Assembly (NCBI RefSeq): GCF_002575655.3
Contig: NC_053041.3
Coordinates: 120,496,318 to 120,560,317 of the forward strand
Length of the DNA stretch: 64,000 bases
Direction of reading: 5' to 3'
Source of the DNA: Aegilops tauschii subsp. strangulata
Taxonomy: Eukaryota > Streptophyta > Magnoliopsida > Poales > Poaceae
A program made the translations under genes and the position numbers. The notes below the pieces were generated by a model that saw only the letters and a list, made by a program, of their open reading frames with translations, had not been told where the DNA came from and searched no databases. Shown here in pieces: positions 22,526 to 33,653 of the stretch; positions within the stretch are counted from its first letter, which is position 1; each line of letters opens with the position of its first letter.

Positions 22526-22606
22526 GTTCAGTTTTGACAGCAAAATTCAGTTTCGACAGTTAAGTTCAGTTTCGGCAGTTAAATTCAGTTTCGACAGTTA
22601 AGTTCA
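22526..22606 (+). repeat. 19-bp tandem repeat, four copies
   Basis: TTCAGTTTCGACAGTTAAG recurs four times with single-base changes. Confidence 0.8.
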
Positions 22607-22723
22607 GAGATGAGCGGCTGATGTATACATCTAGCACTTTGTGGTTATATATTTTACGTCATCTATTGGAGATGATATTAGAATTCCACTCGGGTTAACG
22701 TTGTCTCTCTTGTCCTGCTTCAG

Positions 22724-22911
22724 CCTCGGCGTCGTACAACTCACCGGAGCTGCTCCAACGACGAAACCCACCATCACAGCGGAGCAATACCTCGGGCTCC
22801 ATCTCCAGACGCCTAAGATCTTCTTCCCCTCCTCCGACAGCCAAGTCAGCCGGAGCATCCTCACCGGCCAACCCAATCACGCTGAGATCGACATGGCTTC
22901 GCCAAAGAGGT
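22724..22911 (+). pseudogene. Repeated-exon gene: GC-rich exon copy 1
   Basis: Lies between acceptor TGCTTCAG (ends 22723) and donor AAGAG/GTTGTACAC (near 22911). It reads EQYLGLHLQTPKIFFPSSDS and related Ser/Thr/Pro-rich sequence in one frame. A diverged copy follows at 23193-23371 and a third relative precedes the retrotransposon near 13340-13503. Function unrecognised. Confidence 0.4.
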
Positions 22912-23192
22912 TGTACACTTCTTGTGGTTTGACTTAATCTCACCATACTTCTTTGCATCTTGTGATCTTCCGATTCTTGTGAACCAAACACCCAGATTGG
23001 CAGAAATCCTGTGTTTTTAAATTCTCTATTTTGCACGTGCATTCCTATCCTATTCCTGTCTATTTCCTATCCCTGCATTGTTAGAATCCTCAAATTCAAA
23101 CAAGCCCTTACACAATTACTTCTGTTACAAATATGTGTCAAAGAAAACCTTGTGTGGTTTGTCCTGCTCCTGCGGTGCTGTGTTCCACCCCA

Positions 23193-23371
23193 GCTCAGCT
23201 GCTCCAACAACAGAAGGGTTCACCACAGCCGGGATCCGCTCTCCAGACTGTCTTTTGCCGCCTCAGATCTTCTTCCCCGCCGCCGGCAGCCACGACAACG
23301 GCATTACCATCATCAACTGAGCAGATGACCCTGAGGACTACACGGGTCCGCAAGAGAGGTCGCACTCTTCC
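23193..23371 (+). pseudogene. Repeated-exon gene: GC-rich exon copy 2
   Basis: Related to 22724-22911: shared phrases include CAGCTGCTCCAAC, AGATCTTCTTCCCC and a final AAGAGAGGTCGCAC donor context. An open frame reads about 80 codons of Ser/Pro/Thr-rich protein without a known domain. Confidence 0.4.
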
Positions 23372-23810
23372 GTGTCTGCTTACGTTGTGCATCGCTTAAT
23401 ATGACAGCATGCTACTTTATCGTCGTGTTCACCTATTAGACTCTGACTCAGGTCCAAACTTATGCTGAAACTTGAGTTTTTAAATGGTTGTGGGGTACAT
23501 ATTGGGGCAGCAATCAGTACTATCTGTCTACTATCTGGTTAATCTCGGGTGTCTACTATGAGTTTCATGTTGGGTGCAAAAAATATTAAAGGAGCCATTA
23601 TCTGTATTTTTTAACTAAAGCTATTATCTGCCTGCTATCATTGGTTTTGGGTCTATCCACAGTTTGCTACCATCACTCTGGATTTGTGCATGCACTCCTT
23701 ACATAATCACACTATGTTTTATTCCTATGCATGTCAGTTATTGTACACAATGGAACTGAACATGTAGCGCAAAAGTGACGAGCCTTGCGTGGCAATAAAA
23801 TTTCATGCAG

Positions 23811-23933
23811 ACGTCGCTCCATGGTGGGCGCAAAGGCAGCCCCCCTCCACCCATTTCGGATCGTAATCAAGAGGAAGATAACTGTTCTGAGGGGGATTCA
23901 GAAGCAGAAGACCACTCCTATTTACCCCATGAG
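23811..23933 (+). pseudogene. Acidic exon, copy A
   Basis: Lies between acceptor TTTCATGCAG and donor CATGAG/GTCTTC. It encodes a serine/glutamate-rich peptide of the same plan as the two exons to its right (SEGDSEAEDHSYLPHE). The following intron begins CTCTAACTTGGCATG, also shared with the next two units. Confidence 0.45.
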
Positions 23934-24253
23934 GTCTTCGCTCTAACTTGGCATGCTAATGTTGGTTATATCATGCATATGGTGCCTTGCATTGCTTACT
24001 TTATACATCAAATATGTCAACTGCTTAGTTTAGACATGTTGTGTGTGAATGCCATCTGTTTAGTTTATTCATCGTTTATGTGAATTATGCAATGCCATCT
24101 AGTTTAGCCAGGCATCATATATGTGAATTTTGCAATGCCATCCTGCTTAGCCAGTCATCTTATATGTGAATTATATCAGGCCATCCTTTTTTTCGTTACG
24201 TATTACATTTGTCAACAATGTTAGTACATTCAACTACTCTTCGTGTGCATCAG

Positions 24254-24407
24254 CCATTTGACACGGTGATGGAAAATTCTGGAGTGAAAACAAGGTCTTC
24301 AGAGCAGACTATGCTATCTGATGAAGCGCATATCTCGCTGGTTACGGATAGCTCCTCAGAGGAGGATTCAGAGACAGATGACCAGTCCTATCCCCCCCCC
24401 CCCCGAG
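24254..24407 (+). pseudogene. Acidic exon, copy B
   Basis: Lies between acceptor GTGCATCAG and donor CCCGAG/GTGCAT. It reads SGVKTRSSEQTMLSDEAH and then DSSSEEDSETDDQSY, followed by a run of 13 C (24392-24404) that would encode prolines and could shift the frame. About 82% of the text recurs in copy C about 500 bp downstream, introns included. Confidence 0.45.
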
Positions 24408-24752
24408 GTGCATGCTCTAACTTGGCAGGGTTATGTTGCTCATATCGTGCGTATGGTATGTTGCATTGCTATGTCATTTGCTTAGTTTAGACATGATTTG
24501 TGTGAATGCCACCTGTTTAGTGTCTAATTACCATATATGTGAATTATGCAATGCCATCTTTTTGCAAGACATTATATATGTGAATTATGCAATGCTATCT
24601 TGTTGCAAGGCATTATATATGTGAATTATGCAATGCCATGCTATTTAGCCAAGCGTCATATATGTGAATTATAGCATGTCGTCCTTTTTTTGTATTTCTC
24701 ATTCCTTTTGTCGACAATGTTTGTATATTCAACTACTCTTCCTGTGCATCAA

Positions 24753-24901
24753 CCATTTGAATTGGTGATGGAGAAATCTGGAGTGAAAACAAGGTCTTCA
24801 GAGCAGACAATGCTACCTAGTGAAGCAGATATGTTGCTGGTTATAGATAGCTCTTCAGAGGAGGATTCAGAGGCAGATGACCAGTCCTATTATCCCCTGA
24901 G
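24753..24901 (+). pseudogene. Acidic exon, copy C, acceptor lost
   Basis: Reads SGVKTRSSEQTMLPSEAD and DSSSEEDSEADDQSYYP, then donor CCTGAG/GTGTAT. The acceptor expected from copy B (CATCAG) reads CATCAA here, so this exon is probably skipped. Confidence 0.45.
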
Positions 24902-25561
24902 GTGTATGCTCAAACTTGGCAGGGTTATATTACTCATATCATGCATATGTTGTATTGCAATGCTTAGTTTTTACATCATATACACGATGTTGAATGCCAT
25001 CTCCTTAGTTGACACATCATGTATGCGGTTGCCCTCTGCTCACTTCCTTAGTATATAAATCATATATTTGAATTATATCATGCCATGATGTTTACATAGA
25101 AAGCATGTATCTGAATTATGGCATGCCAACCCATTTTCTAAAGACATAATATAGTTATATCATCTCATCTTGTTCACATAGTCATCATACTTTGAATTAT
25201 GTCATTCTATCCGTGAATTATATCATGCCATCATGTTTCCATCGACGGCATGTTTGTGATTTATGGCATGCCAACCACTTTAATAGACACATCGTATAGT
25301 TATATCATGTCATCCTGTTTACATAGTCATCATATTTTGAAGTATGTCATTTTATCCTGTTTGTTTAGCCATCATACATGTGAAATTGTGTCATGCTTTC
25401 CTGTTTAATTAGCCATCATATATTTGAAATTATGTCCTGCTATTCTGTTTGGTTAGACAACATAAATGTGAATTATTTCATGCCCTGTTTTCTTCCCTAC
25501 TATCCATTGCACCTGTCTATCTTACAATGTATGTACATTTAATTACTTTTCTTGTTTATCA

Positions 25562-25925
25562 GCCATTTCAATTGGAGGGGGTGATGGCAGTATCTGTGGG
25601 AGTAAAAACACGGTCTTCATAAAAGATCGTGCTACATGTCGATGGAGATAGAACCACGGTTGTACTTGCCCAAGAACCAGCCCCACCACACATAACCCAG
25701 ACTCACGTAGATTGTACCCCTACCGAGTTGGACAGAGAACCAGCTACACCCCTTCTAACCCCAACCCCAGCAGATAGTAACCCGGTTCCCGTTGACACAG
25801 CACCGTCTCCACCACAGAGCACCCAAACACGAGCAGTTAGAAAGGCAACTGCAGTGCCCAAAGCACGAGGACCACCACTCGGAACCCCAAGTCAACGCTT
25901 ACAGCAGAAGAAGAATTGTTCTCAG
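25562..25925 (+). pseudogene. Pro/Thr-rich exon with premature stop
   Basis: Starts after acceptor TTATCAG like copies B and C. It reads GVKTRSS and then meets TAA where the others have GAG. The same frame continues with a Pro/Thr-rich stretch (AQEPAPPHITQTHVDC; PVDTAPSPPQSTQ) and a basic KATAVPKARGPPLGTP segment before donor TCTCAG/GTCAGG. The basic patch could contact DNA. The stop suggests this copy is non-functional. Confidence 0.45.
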
Positions 25926-26406
25926 GTCAGGTTCCGTAGCTATGGTTCATACTACTTTGCTCTTGCATCACTGTATTTACTCATACCAACTAATTTCAAA
26001 TCTGAAGGATGCAATTGGAACTCCAATGGCGCAACAGGTATGTTTTAAACCTGTTTCTTTAACGTGTTTGCTGTTGTAATTTGCTCTATGTTGATTTCAG
26101 TTTTAATTGAATAAACAGTTATGTTCTCATGCCATGCACATTACGAGTGTTATTATTGATGTGTAGTTTCCCACACTTATATTCTGTCTATGCTGCTTTG
26201 TCTTAAATAGATATGATTCGAACTGTATCTATCTTGATTTGGCAACATAAACTAGAATGATATAGACCATACAGTGACCATACTACATAGATATATGTTT
26301 GTTTCATGTTGTTATCCTGTCCACCTTACTACTAAACTGGATTACCAAAATGAGTTTCATATACTACATTGTAAACCTGTGATGTGTTTGTTTGTTTCTC
26401 CTTTAG

Positions 26407-26844
26407 AACATGGATAAAATATTGGAGAAGAGTACCCCGTTATGCAATGGTAAAGGAAGTAATGCAGATCAGGTTCAAGATAGTGAGACATCCCTGTTGT
26501 TCTCCAAGAAAGCTGATAAAAACTATATTGAAGACACTGAGACAACCCCAAAGTCCTGTCTTGATGTAGTGTTCGAGTTACTGGCTACTACTGCTGGCAC
26601 CAGCTCTTCGTACTCGCTGCCTGAATCAGTTCGGCTTCTTGAGTCTCAACTTCAAGTTGAAAGACATCGATCAGATGTTATGCGACAGGAAGCCGAAGGA
26701 CTGAGGAAGTCCCTGCAAAATTCAGATGCATACTTTCTGGTGCAACAGCAAGTGCTGGAGAATTTAAGCACCAAACAAGAGAAAGTTAATAAGCTTGCTA
26801 AGCATCTTGCCAGCATTATGGGTACCCAGGATATTGTTTCTTGA
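26407..26844 (+). CDS. Coiled-coil terminal exon of an unrecognised transposon-borne gene
   Basis: Follows acceptor CTCCTTTAG and is open for 145 codons to a TGA. It begins NMDKILEKSTPLCNGKG. From about residue 75 it forms a heptad-rich coiled coil (SVRLLESQLQVERHRSDVMR; QEAEGLRKSL; VLENLSTKQEKVNKLAKHLA). No enzyme motif is present; dimerisation is the only role I can infer. It is the last exon of the repeated-exon series and lies about 250 bp before the subterminal array, so it would be the element's second (TnpA-position) gene or a captured gene. It could be expressed only if the upstream broken exons are bypassed. Confidence 0.5.
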   Translation, partial: NMDKILEKSTPLCNGKGSNADQVQDSETSLLFSKKADKNYIEDTETTPKSCLDVVFELLATTAGTSSSYSLPESVRLLESQLQVERHRSDVMRQEAEGLRKSLQNSDAYFLVQQQVLENLSTKQEKVNKLAKHLASIMGTQDIVS

Positions 26845-27094
26845 GCTCTTCTGAAGTGGTTTCAGTTCTGGACTTGTTTTGCTGCGGCGTTTATATGCTG
26901 CTTTGTTCCCTATATTTGCACTGGTGGTGAACTTTGATGCCCAGTGGATGTAATATGTGTAATAGCTGTGATAGCCTAGCGTAAGTTGCTTGCTTATTTA
27001 TTTCCTTGTTGTCTTGTTTATTTGTTTTCTTGTAGTCAGTGCTGTTCTTTTTCCGCGGTTTGCTAGTGGACGCGATAACCTTTTTTTTTAAACT

Positions 27095-27900
27095 AGGCCA
27101 CAATAACCATGGGCTACATATTTACTGTAGTGACACTGGGCCTTCTACGGGCCGAAGAAACAATGGGCCTCCTACGGGCCGTATCATCAATGGGCCTTCT
27201 ACGGGCCGTATCATCAATGGGCCTTCTACGGACCATATGATCGATTGCCCAAACATGGGCCAATAACATATTGCTTTATGGCCGTAAACGGGCTAGAGTT
27301 GGAATCGTTCGTTCATGGGCCGACCATAATGGGCCGTCGTTAATCGGCCGTATTTGATGACGCTATGAAAACGGCCCAACGTATTAATGGGCCACAAACG
27401 GGCCGACTGTATGCACGGGCTGAATTTGGCCCACAAGCAGAAAATGACAGTAACAGGCCGTAAGTAACTGAATGCTGGAAATGAGCCCAAGAATAAATGG
27501 GCCCTGAGAAGGCCGAAAGATAACATGGGCTGGAAACGGCCCAACGGAATAATGGGCCGTTAATGGGTATAAAGTGATACACTGTTCATTACGGGCCAGT
27601 TTTACCACGGGCCGTTAACGGGCCGAGGGTTACTAAGGGCCTCAGATGGGCCAAAACACATCATGGGCCATACATGGGCCGGAAGTTAAAACGGGCTGGA
27701 ATTATATTGGACGGCCCAGATGACGCTACTGGGCCTAATTCGGATAGGCCGTAAACGGGCCCTGGGTTAGCGGGCTGTAAATGGGCTATATGCGAACAGG
27801 TCGTTAACAGGCTTGCCGTGGGCCGGCCTGCCACCTTTTGACAAAGTCAAACGGGCCGGCCTTTTCACAGGAATGGGCCTCTGTTGGGCCGTGCCACGTG
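27095..27900 (+). repeat. CACTA subterminal array of GGGCC motifs
   Basis: About 27 copies of (A/T)(C/T)GGGCC, many paired in the style ATGGGCC...ACGGGCC with 15-30 bp spacing. Subterminal motif arrays of this kind are transposase or TnpA binding sites in CACTA elements (family knowledge). Confidence 0.7.
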
Positions 27901-28291
27901 TCGACGTATCATAGACGCTTTGGGTCCAATGAATGGATGACATCTGTCCCAACGGTGAGCCGACACGTGTTTCCTCCAGCCAATGATGATTTTACACGTG
28001 GAAAATCACCATTGGTCGGGGTTGTTAACGGGTTATCGGATCCAAAACTGGACCCGATAGCTTAACGGCGTTCCGTTACGGTGGATGCCACGTGTCGGTC
28101 ACCCTTGACGAAAGCACTTCTGTGACACGCGATTTATCGTCATGAAAGTGGACACTTCCGTGATGATAATTTTGGTAATGTCATGGAACACTTCTACGAC
28201 AGCACAGGTATGACTATCTTGATTCTGTCATAAATTTTTCATGGATGTACATGCATGACAAAAAACGCGACCTACTGTGACAAACACGTAT

Positions 28292-28319
28292 CATCACGGA
28301 AGTGTATTTTTTTGTAGTG
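28292..28319 (-). other. CACTA terminal inverted repeat (right end)
   Basis: The minus strand starts CACTACAAAAAAATACACTT and continues CCGTGATG. A near copy of CACTTCCGTGATGAT lies inside at 28151-28166. CTT (28320-28322) is the possible 3-bp target duplication, unverified. Confidence 0.75.
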
Positions 28320-28320
28320 C

Positions 28321-29757
28321 TTGTCTAGGTTAGAGAATGTTCTTGATGACCCACTACCTATTGATGATAGCTTTCCTGATGAACAATTAGCTGTCATAAA
28401 TGCTTCTCGTACTGCTCCATGGTATGCTGATTATGCTAATTACATTGTTGCTAAATTTATACCACCTAGTTTCACATACCAGCAAAAGGAAAAGTTTTTC
28501 TATGATTTAAGACATTACTTCTGGGATGACCCACACATTTATAAAGAAGGAGTAGATGGTGTTATTAGACGTTGTATACCTGAGCATGAACAGGAACATA
28601 TCCTACGCAAGTGTCACTCCGAGGCTTATGGAGGACACCACGCTGGAGATAGAACTGCACATAAGGTATTGCAATCCGGTTTTTATTGGCCTACTCTCTT
28701 CAAGGATGCTCGTAAGTTTGTTTTGTCTAGTGATGAATGTCAAAGAATTGGTAATATTAGTAGACGTCAAGAAATGCCTATGAATTATTCACTTGTTATT
28801 GAACCATTTTATGTTTGGGTCTTTGATTATATGGGACCGTTTCCTTCCTCTAATGGCTATACACATATGTTAGTTGCTGTTGATTACGTTACTAAGTGGG
28901 TAGAAGTTATTCCAACTAGTAGTGCTGATCATAACACCTCTATTAAGATGCTTAAAGAAGTTATTTTTCCAAGGTTTGGAGTCCCTAGATATTTAATGAC
29001 TGATGGTGGTTCACATTTTATTCATGGTGCTTTTCGTAAAATGCTTGCTAAGTATGATGTTAATCATAGAATTGCATCTCCTTACCACCCACAATCTAGT
29101 GGTCAAGTAGAATTGAGTAATAGAGAGCTCAAATTATTTTTGCAAAAGACTGTTAATAGATCTAGAAAGAATTGGTCCAAGAAACTTGATGATGCATTAT
29201 GGGCCTATAGAACTACATATAAAAATCCTATGGGTATGTCTCTGTATAGAATGATTTATGGAAAAGCATGTCACTTACCTCTCGAACTAGAACATAAGGC
29301 ATATTGGGCCATTAAAGAGCTCAATTATGATTTCAAACTTGCCGGTGACAAGAGGCTTTTTGACATTAGCTCACTTGATGAATGGAGAACTCAAGCCTAT
29401 GAGAATGCGAAACTGTTTAAAGAAAAAGTTAAAAGATGGCATGACAAAAGGATACAAAAGCGTGAGTTTAATGTAGGTGATTATGTGTTGCTATTCAACT
29501 CTCTTTTAAGATTTTTTGCAGGAAAACTTCTCTCTAAATGGGAAGGTCCTTACGTTATCGAGGAGGTCTATCGTTCCGGTGCCATAAAAATCAACAACTT
29601 TGAAGGCACAAATCCGAAGGTGGTGAATGGTCAAAGAATCAAACATTATATCTCAGGTAATCCCATAAATGTTGAAACCAATGTTATTGAAACCGTAACC
29701 CCGGAGGAATACATAAGGGACACTTTCCAGAACGTTTCAAACTCCGAAAAGGAATAG
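28321..29757 (+). pseudogene. Gypsy integrase (C-terminal pol fragment)
   Basis: 478 codons open from the junction; the true polyprotein start is lost. An H2C2 zinc-binding region is at about 93-140 but reads LSSDEC, so its first cysteine is replaced by serine. The catalytic core shows D169 (VFDYMGPF), D228 (LMTDGGSHF) and E264 (SSGQVELSNRE), then a C-terminal domain with KWEGPYVIEEVYRSGAI, typical of plant Gypsy integrases. Length and order fit the Athila/Tat-like side of the superfamily; exact clade not determined. The DDE triad is complete, but without the upstream pol it cannot act alone. Confidence 0.88.
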
Positions 29758-30059
29758 GTATGTGGTACGGTAAGTAAACCGACTCCAAAACAGTTCTAAT
29801 GGCAATTTTTTCTCCGTTTTGGAATATTTAAGAAAATAGGAAAATAACAAGTATTACGGGAAGGACACGAGGGTGGAGGGCAGGCGCACCCCCTGCCTCG
29901 TGGGCACCTCATGTGCTCTCCGGACTCCGTTTTCTTGCACAATACTTCTTTTGGTCAGTAAAAATTCATTATATAATCTCCCGAAGGTTTTGACCACCGT
30001 ACCACGCAAATATCCTCTGTTTTTGTTTCGGGCTGTTTTTCTGACAGATCTGGATCACC

Positions 30060-30481
30060 ATGACGTCTCCAAGCGCCCCCGAGGATAAGTTCTTCAAGAA
30101 GGTCATCAATCCCTACCTCGCGGAGGTGCTGCAACATCCTCAAACCATTGAGATGCGTGAGGGGTTGCTACACGTCCGCGATGTTGAGGGACCAAGGAGG
30201 ACCGGAAGCGTGGAGACAAGGCTCGAGGCAATGGAGCAACAAGTTTTCAAGTGCCAAGAGATGGTGGAACGTGGACTCGACGCCAATCACATAATGATCA
30301 CGAAGTTCACCAACAACCACAAGCTGACGCCAAGAACAATGGGGAGGCCATCTTCAAGCTTCACGAGAAAATCGAGCACCTCCAAGCCCAGATCTATGAC
30401 CTGCAAAACCAAAACTGTGAGTATGAATATAGATTCAAGAGGATGAGTTTGGCTGCAGATTTGAGGATCCCAGAGACTTGA
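30060..30481 (+). pseudogene. Accessory ORF downstream of integrase, frameshifted
   Basis: ATG 30060 opens a frame (FFKKVINPYLAEVLQHPQT; GSVETRLEAMEQQVFKCQ) that reads plausibly to about 30325. Coding character then moves to another frame, which continues KLHEKIEHLQAQIYDLQNQ to TGA 30479-30481. The product is helical and coiled-coil-like, with no transmembrane segment and no known enzyme motif. It occupies the position between pol and PPT where several plant Gypsy lineages carry an extra gene. Role unknown. Confidence 0.6.
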
Positions 30482-32132
30482 TCATCCTTCTATGATGGTG
30501 AGCCTATGCCTTGGAAGATGGACGACAAGCCTACATCATCAACAACTCCATCATCACCACCTCCGAGGAAAGAGATATAATCATATGGGTATGGGCACTC
30601 CCCTTGGCAACTGCCAAGCTTGGGGGAGGTGCCCCGGTATCGTATCACCATCACACTCCTATCTTTATCGTTTTTGTTAGTTCGATCCTTTTGGTAATAT
30701 CTTGATTTAGTAGAATAAAGTTTTAGTATGATTTAGTTTTGAGTTTTGCTTTATGATCTCTCTATGTAATCGATCCCGTGAGCTATATATAATAAAGATT
30801 AGTGTTGAGTCAAGGGCTTGATTATCTTGCTATGATCTTGAGGGAATAAAAGAAAAAGAAAGAATAAGAAGAAGAAATAAAGAGATAATATGGATCTTGT
30901 GGAGAGTAATGACTTCACATATAAAGAGTACGATGAATAAAAGTTGTTGAGAGTTGACAAGCATAGTTTTGGTCATCGTTGCAATTAATAGGAAGTAATA
31001 AAGAAAGAGAGGTTCTCACATATAAATATACTATCTTGGACATCTTTTATGATTGTGAGCATTCATTAAAATATGACATGCTAAAGAGTTGAGGTTGGAC
31101 AAGGAAGACAGCGTAATGGGTTATGTTTTCTTATATCTGAAATAAAGTATATTGTCATGGATCATCCAACATGTTGAGCTTGCCTTTCCCCCTCATGCTA
31201 GCCAAATTCTTTGCACCAAGTAGAGATACTACTTGTGCTTCCAAATATCCTTAAACCCGGTTTTGCCATGAGAGTCCACTATATCTACCTATGGATTGAG
31301 TAAGATCCTTCAAGTAAGTTGTCATTGTTGCATGCAATAAAAATTGCTCTCTAAATATGTATGATTTATTAGTGTGGAGAAAATAAGCTTTATATGATCT
31401 TGTGATGTGGAAGAAATAAAAGCGACGGACTTCATAATAAAGGTCCATATCACAAGTGGCAATATAAAGTGACGTTCTTTCGCATTAAGATTTTGTGCAT
31501 CCAACCTTAAAGCACATGACAACCTCTGCTTCCCTCTGTGAAGGGCCTATCTTTTATTCTTGTCTTATACCTTATGCAAGAGTCATGGTGATCTTCACCT
31601 TTCCTTTTTACATTTTATCCTTTGGCAAGCACATTGTGTTGGAAAGATCCTGATATATATATCCAATTGGATGTAAGTCATCATGAACTATTATTGTTGA
31701 CATTACCCTTGAGGTAAAAGGTTGGGAGGCAACACTATAAGCCCCTATCTTTCTCTGTGTCCGATTAAAACTCCAAACCCATAAGTATTGCATGAGTGTT
31801 AGCAATTGTGAAAGACTAAATGATAGTTGAGTATGTGGACTTGCTGAAAAGCTCTTACATAGACTCTTTCCGATGTTATGATAAATTGCAATCGCTTCAA
31901 TGACCGAGATTATAGTTTGTTAGTTCCCAATGAAGTTTCTGATTCATACTTGACATTGTGAATAGATTGTTACTTTAGCATAAGAAATCATATGACAATA
32001 TATATTTATGTGGCTGATATAAGAATGATCATGATGCCCTCATGTCTGTATTTTATTTTATCGACACCTCTATCTCTAAACATGTGGACATATTTATCGT
32101 TATCGGCTTCCGCTTGAGCACAAGCGAGGTCT
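30482..32132 (+). other. Noncoding 3' region of the truncated Gypsy
   Basis: AT-rich, no gene. It contains at 30616-30628 the exact 13-base sequence AAGCTTGGGGGAG that also forms the true PPT, here 1.5 kb upstream of the LTR. Confidence 0.65.
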
Positions 32133-32145
32133 AAGCTTGGGGGAG
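32133..32145 (+). other. Polypurine tract
   Basis: AAGCTTGGGGGAG, one base before the LTR start TGATACGTCC. Confidence 0.75.
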
Positions 32146-32146
32146 T

Positions 32147-33653
32147 TGATACGTCCATTTTGCATCATGCTTTTATATTGATATTTATTGCATTATGGGC
32201 TGTTATTACACGTTATGTCACAATACTTATGCCTACTCTCTCTTATTTTACAAGGTTTACAAGAAGATGAGAATGCCGGCAGCTGGAATTCTGGGCTGGA
32301 AAAGGAGCAAATATTAGAGACCTATTCTGCACAACTCCAAAAGTCCTGAAACTCCACGGAAGTTATTTTTGGAATTAATAAAAAATACAAAGCGGAGAAA
32401 GTACCAGAGGGGGGACACCCACCATCCACAAGGGTGGGGGCGCGCCCTACCCCCTGGGCGCGCCCCCTGCCTCGTGGGCCTCCTGGCAGGCCTCCGGTGT
32501 CCATCTTCTGCTATATGAAGTATTTTACCCTGGAAAAAATCATGAGCAAGCTTTCGGGACGAAACACCGCCGCCACGAGGCGGAACCTTGGCGGAACCAA
32601 TCTAGGGCTCCAGCAGAGCTGTTCTGCCGGGGAAACTTCCCTCCGGGAGGGGGAAATCATCACCAACGATCCTCTCATCGGGAGGGGGTCAATCTCCATC
32701 AACATCTTCACCAGCACCATCTCCTCTAAAACCCTAGTTCATCTCTTTTATCCAATCTTTGTACCAAAACCTCAGATTGGTACCTGTGGGTTGCTAGTAG
32801 TGTTGATTACTCCTTGTAGTTGATGCTAGTTGGTTTATTTGGTGGAAGATCATATGTTCAGATCCTTTATGCATATTAATACCCCTCTGATTATGAACAT
32901 GAATATGATTTGTGAGTAGTTACGTTTGTTCCTGGGGACATGGGAGAAGTCTTGCTATAAGTAGTCATGTGAATTTGGTATTCGTTCGATATTTTGATCA
33001 GATGTATGCTGTCTTTCCTCTAGTGGTGTTATGTGAACGTCGACTACATGACACTTCACCATTGTTTGGGCCTAGAGGAAGGCATTGGGAAGTAATAAGT
33101 AGATGATGGGTTGCTAGAGTGACATAAGCTTAAACCCTAGTTTATGAGTTGCTTCGTAAGGGGCTGATTTGGATCCATATGTTTCATTCTATGGTTAGGT
33201 TTACCTTAATACTTCTTTTGTAGTTGTGGATGCTTGCAATAGGGGTTAATCATAAGTGGGATGCTTGTCCAAGAAAGGGCAGCACCCAAGCACCGGTCCA
33301 CCCACATACCAAATTATCAAAGTAACGAACGCGAATCATATGAGCGTGATGAAAACTAGCTTGACGATAATTCCCATGTGTCCTCGGGAGCGTTTTCCTT
33401 CATATAAGAGTTTGTCCAGGCTTGTCCTTTGCTATAAAAAGGATTGGGCCATCTTGCTGCACCTTATTTACTTTCATTACTTGTTACCCGTTACAAATTA
33501 CCTTATCACAAAACTATCTGTTACCGATAATTTCAGTGCTTGCAGAGAATACCTTACTGGAAACCGCTTTCATTTCCTTCTGCTCCTCGTTGGGTTTGAC
33601 ACTCTTACTTATCGAAAGGACTATGATAGATCCCCTACACTTGTGGGTCATCA
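32147..33653 (+). repeat. 3' LTR of the truncated Gypsy
   Basis: 1507 bp from TGATACGTCCATTTTG to ...CTTGTGGGTCATCA. The start shares only TGATACGTC with the first Gypsy LTR; the remainder is unrelated. The boundary is supported by the PPT on one side and by resumption of a known copia LTR on the other. Confidence 0.85.

Larger units (their letters stand above)
22265..28319 (+). mobile_element. Right-hand part of a CACTA transposon (left limit unknown)
   Basis: Ends at 28319 with the inverted CACTACAAAAAAATACACTT terminus. It is preceded by a subterminal array (27095-27900) and an exon series that reads towards this end. The sequence left of the inserted retrotransposon (about 13000-13893) is part of the same region, since CCCAC and the AAGAG/GTTGTA exon phrase continue across. 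No matching left terminus was found in the window, so its start could not be placed. Whether the exons are the element's own second gene or a captured gene is undecided. Confidence 0.6.
28320..33653 (+). mobile_element. 5'-truncated Gypsy retrotransposon
   Basis: Starts inside pol exactly at the CACTA terminus and runs through integrase, an accessory ORF, 1.6 kb of noncoding DNA, a PPT and a 3' LTR. The 5' LTR, gag, protease and reverse transcriptase are absent. A CACTA insertion into pol explains the left junction. The element itself sits inside an Angela/BARE-like LTR, which resumes at 33654. Confidence 0.88.
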
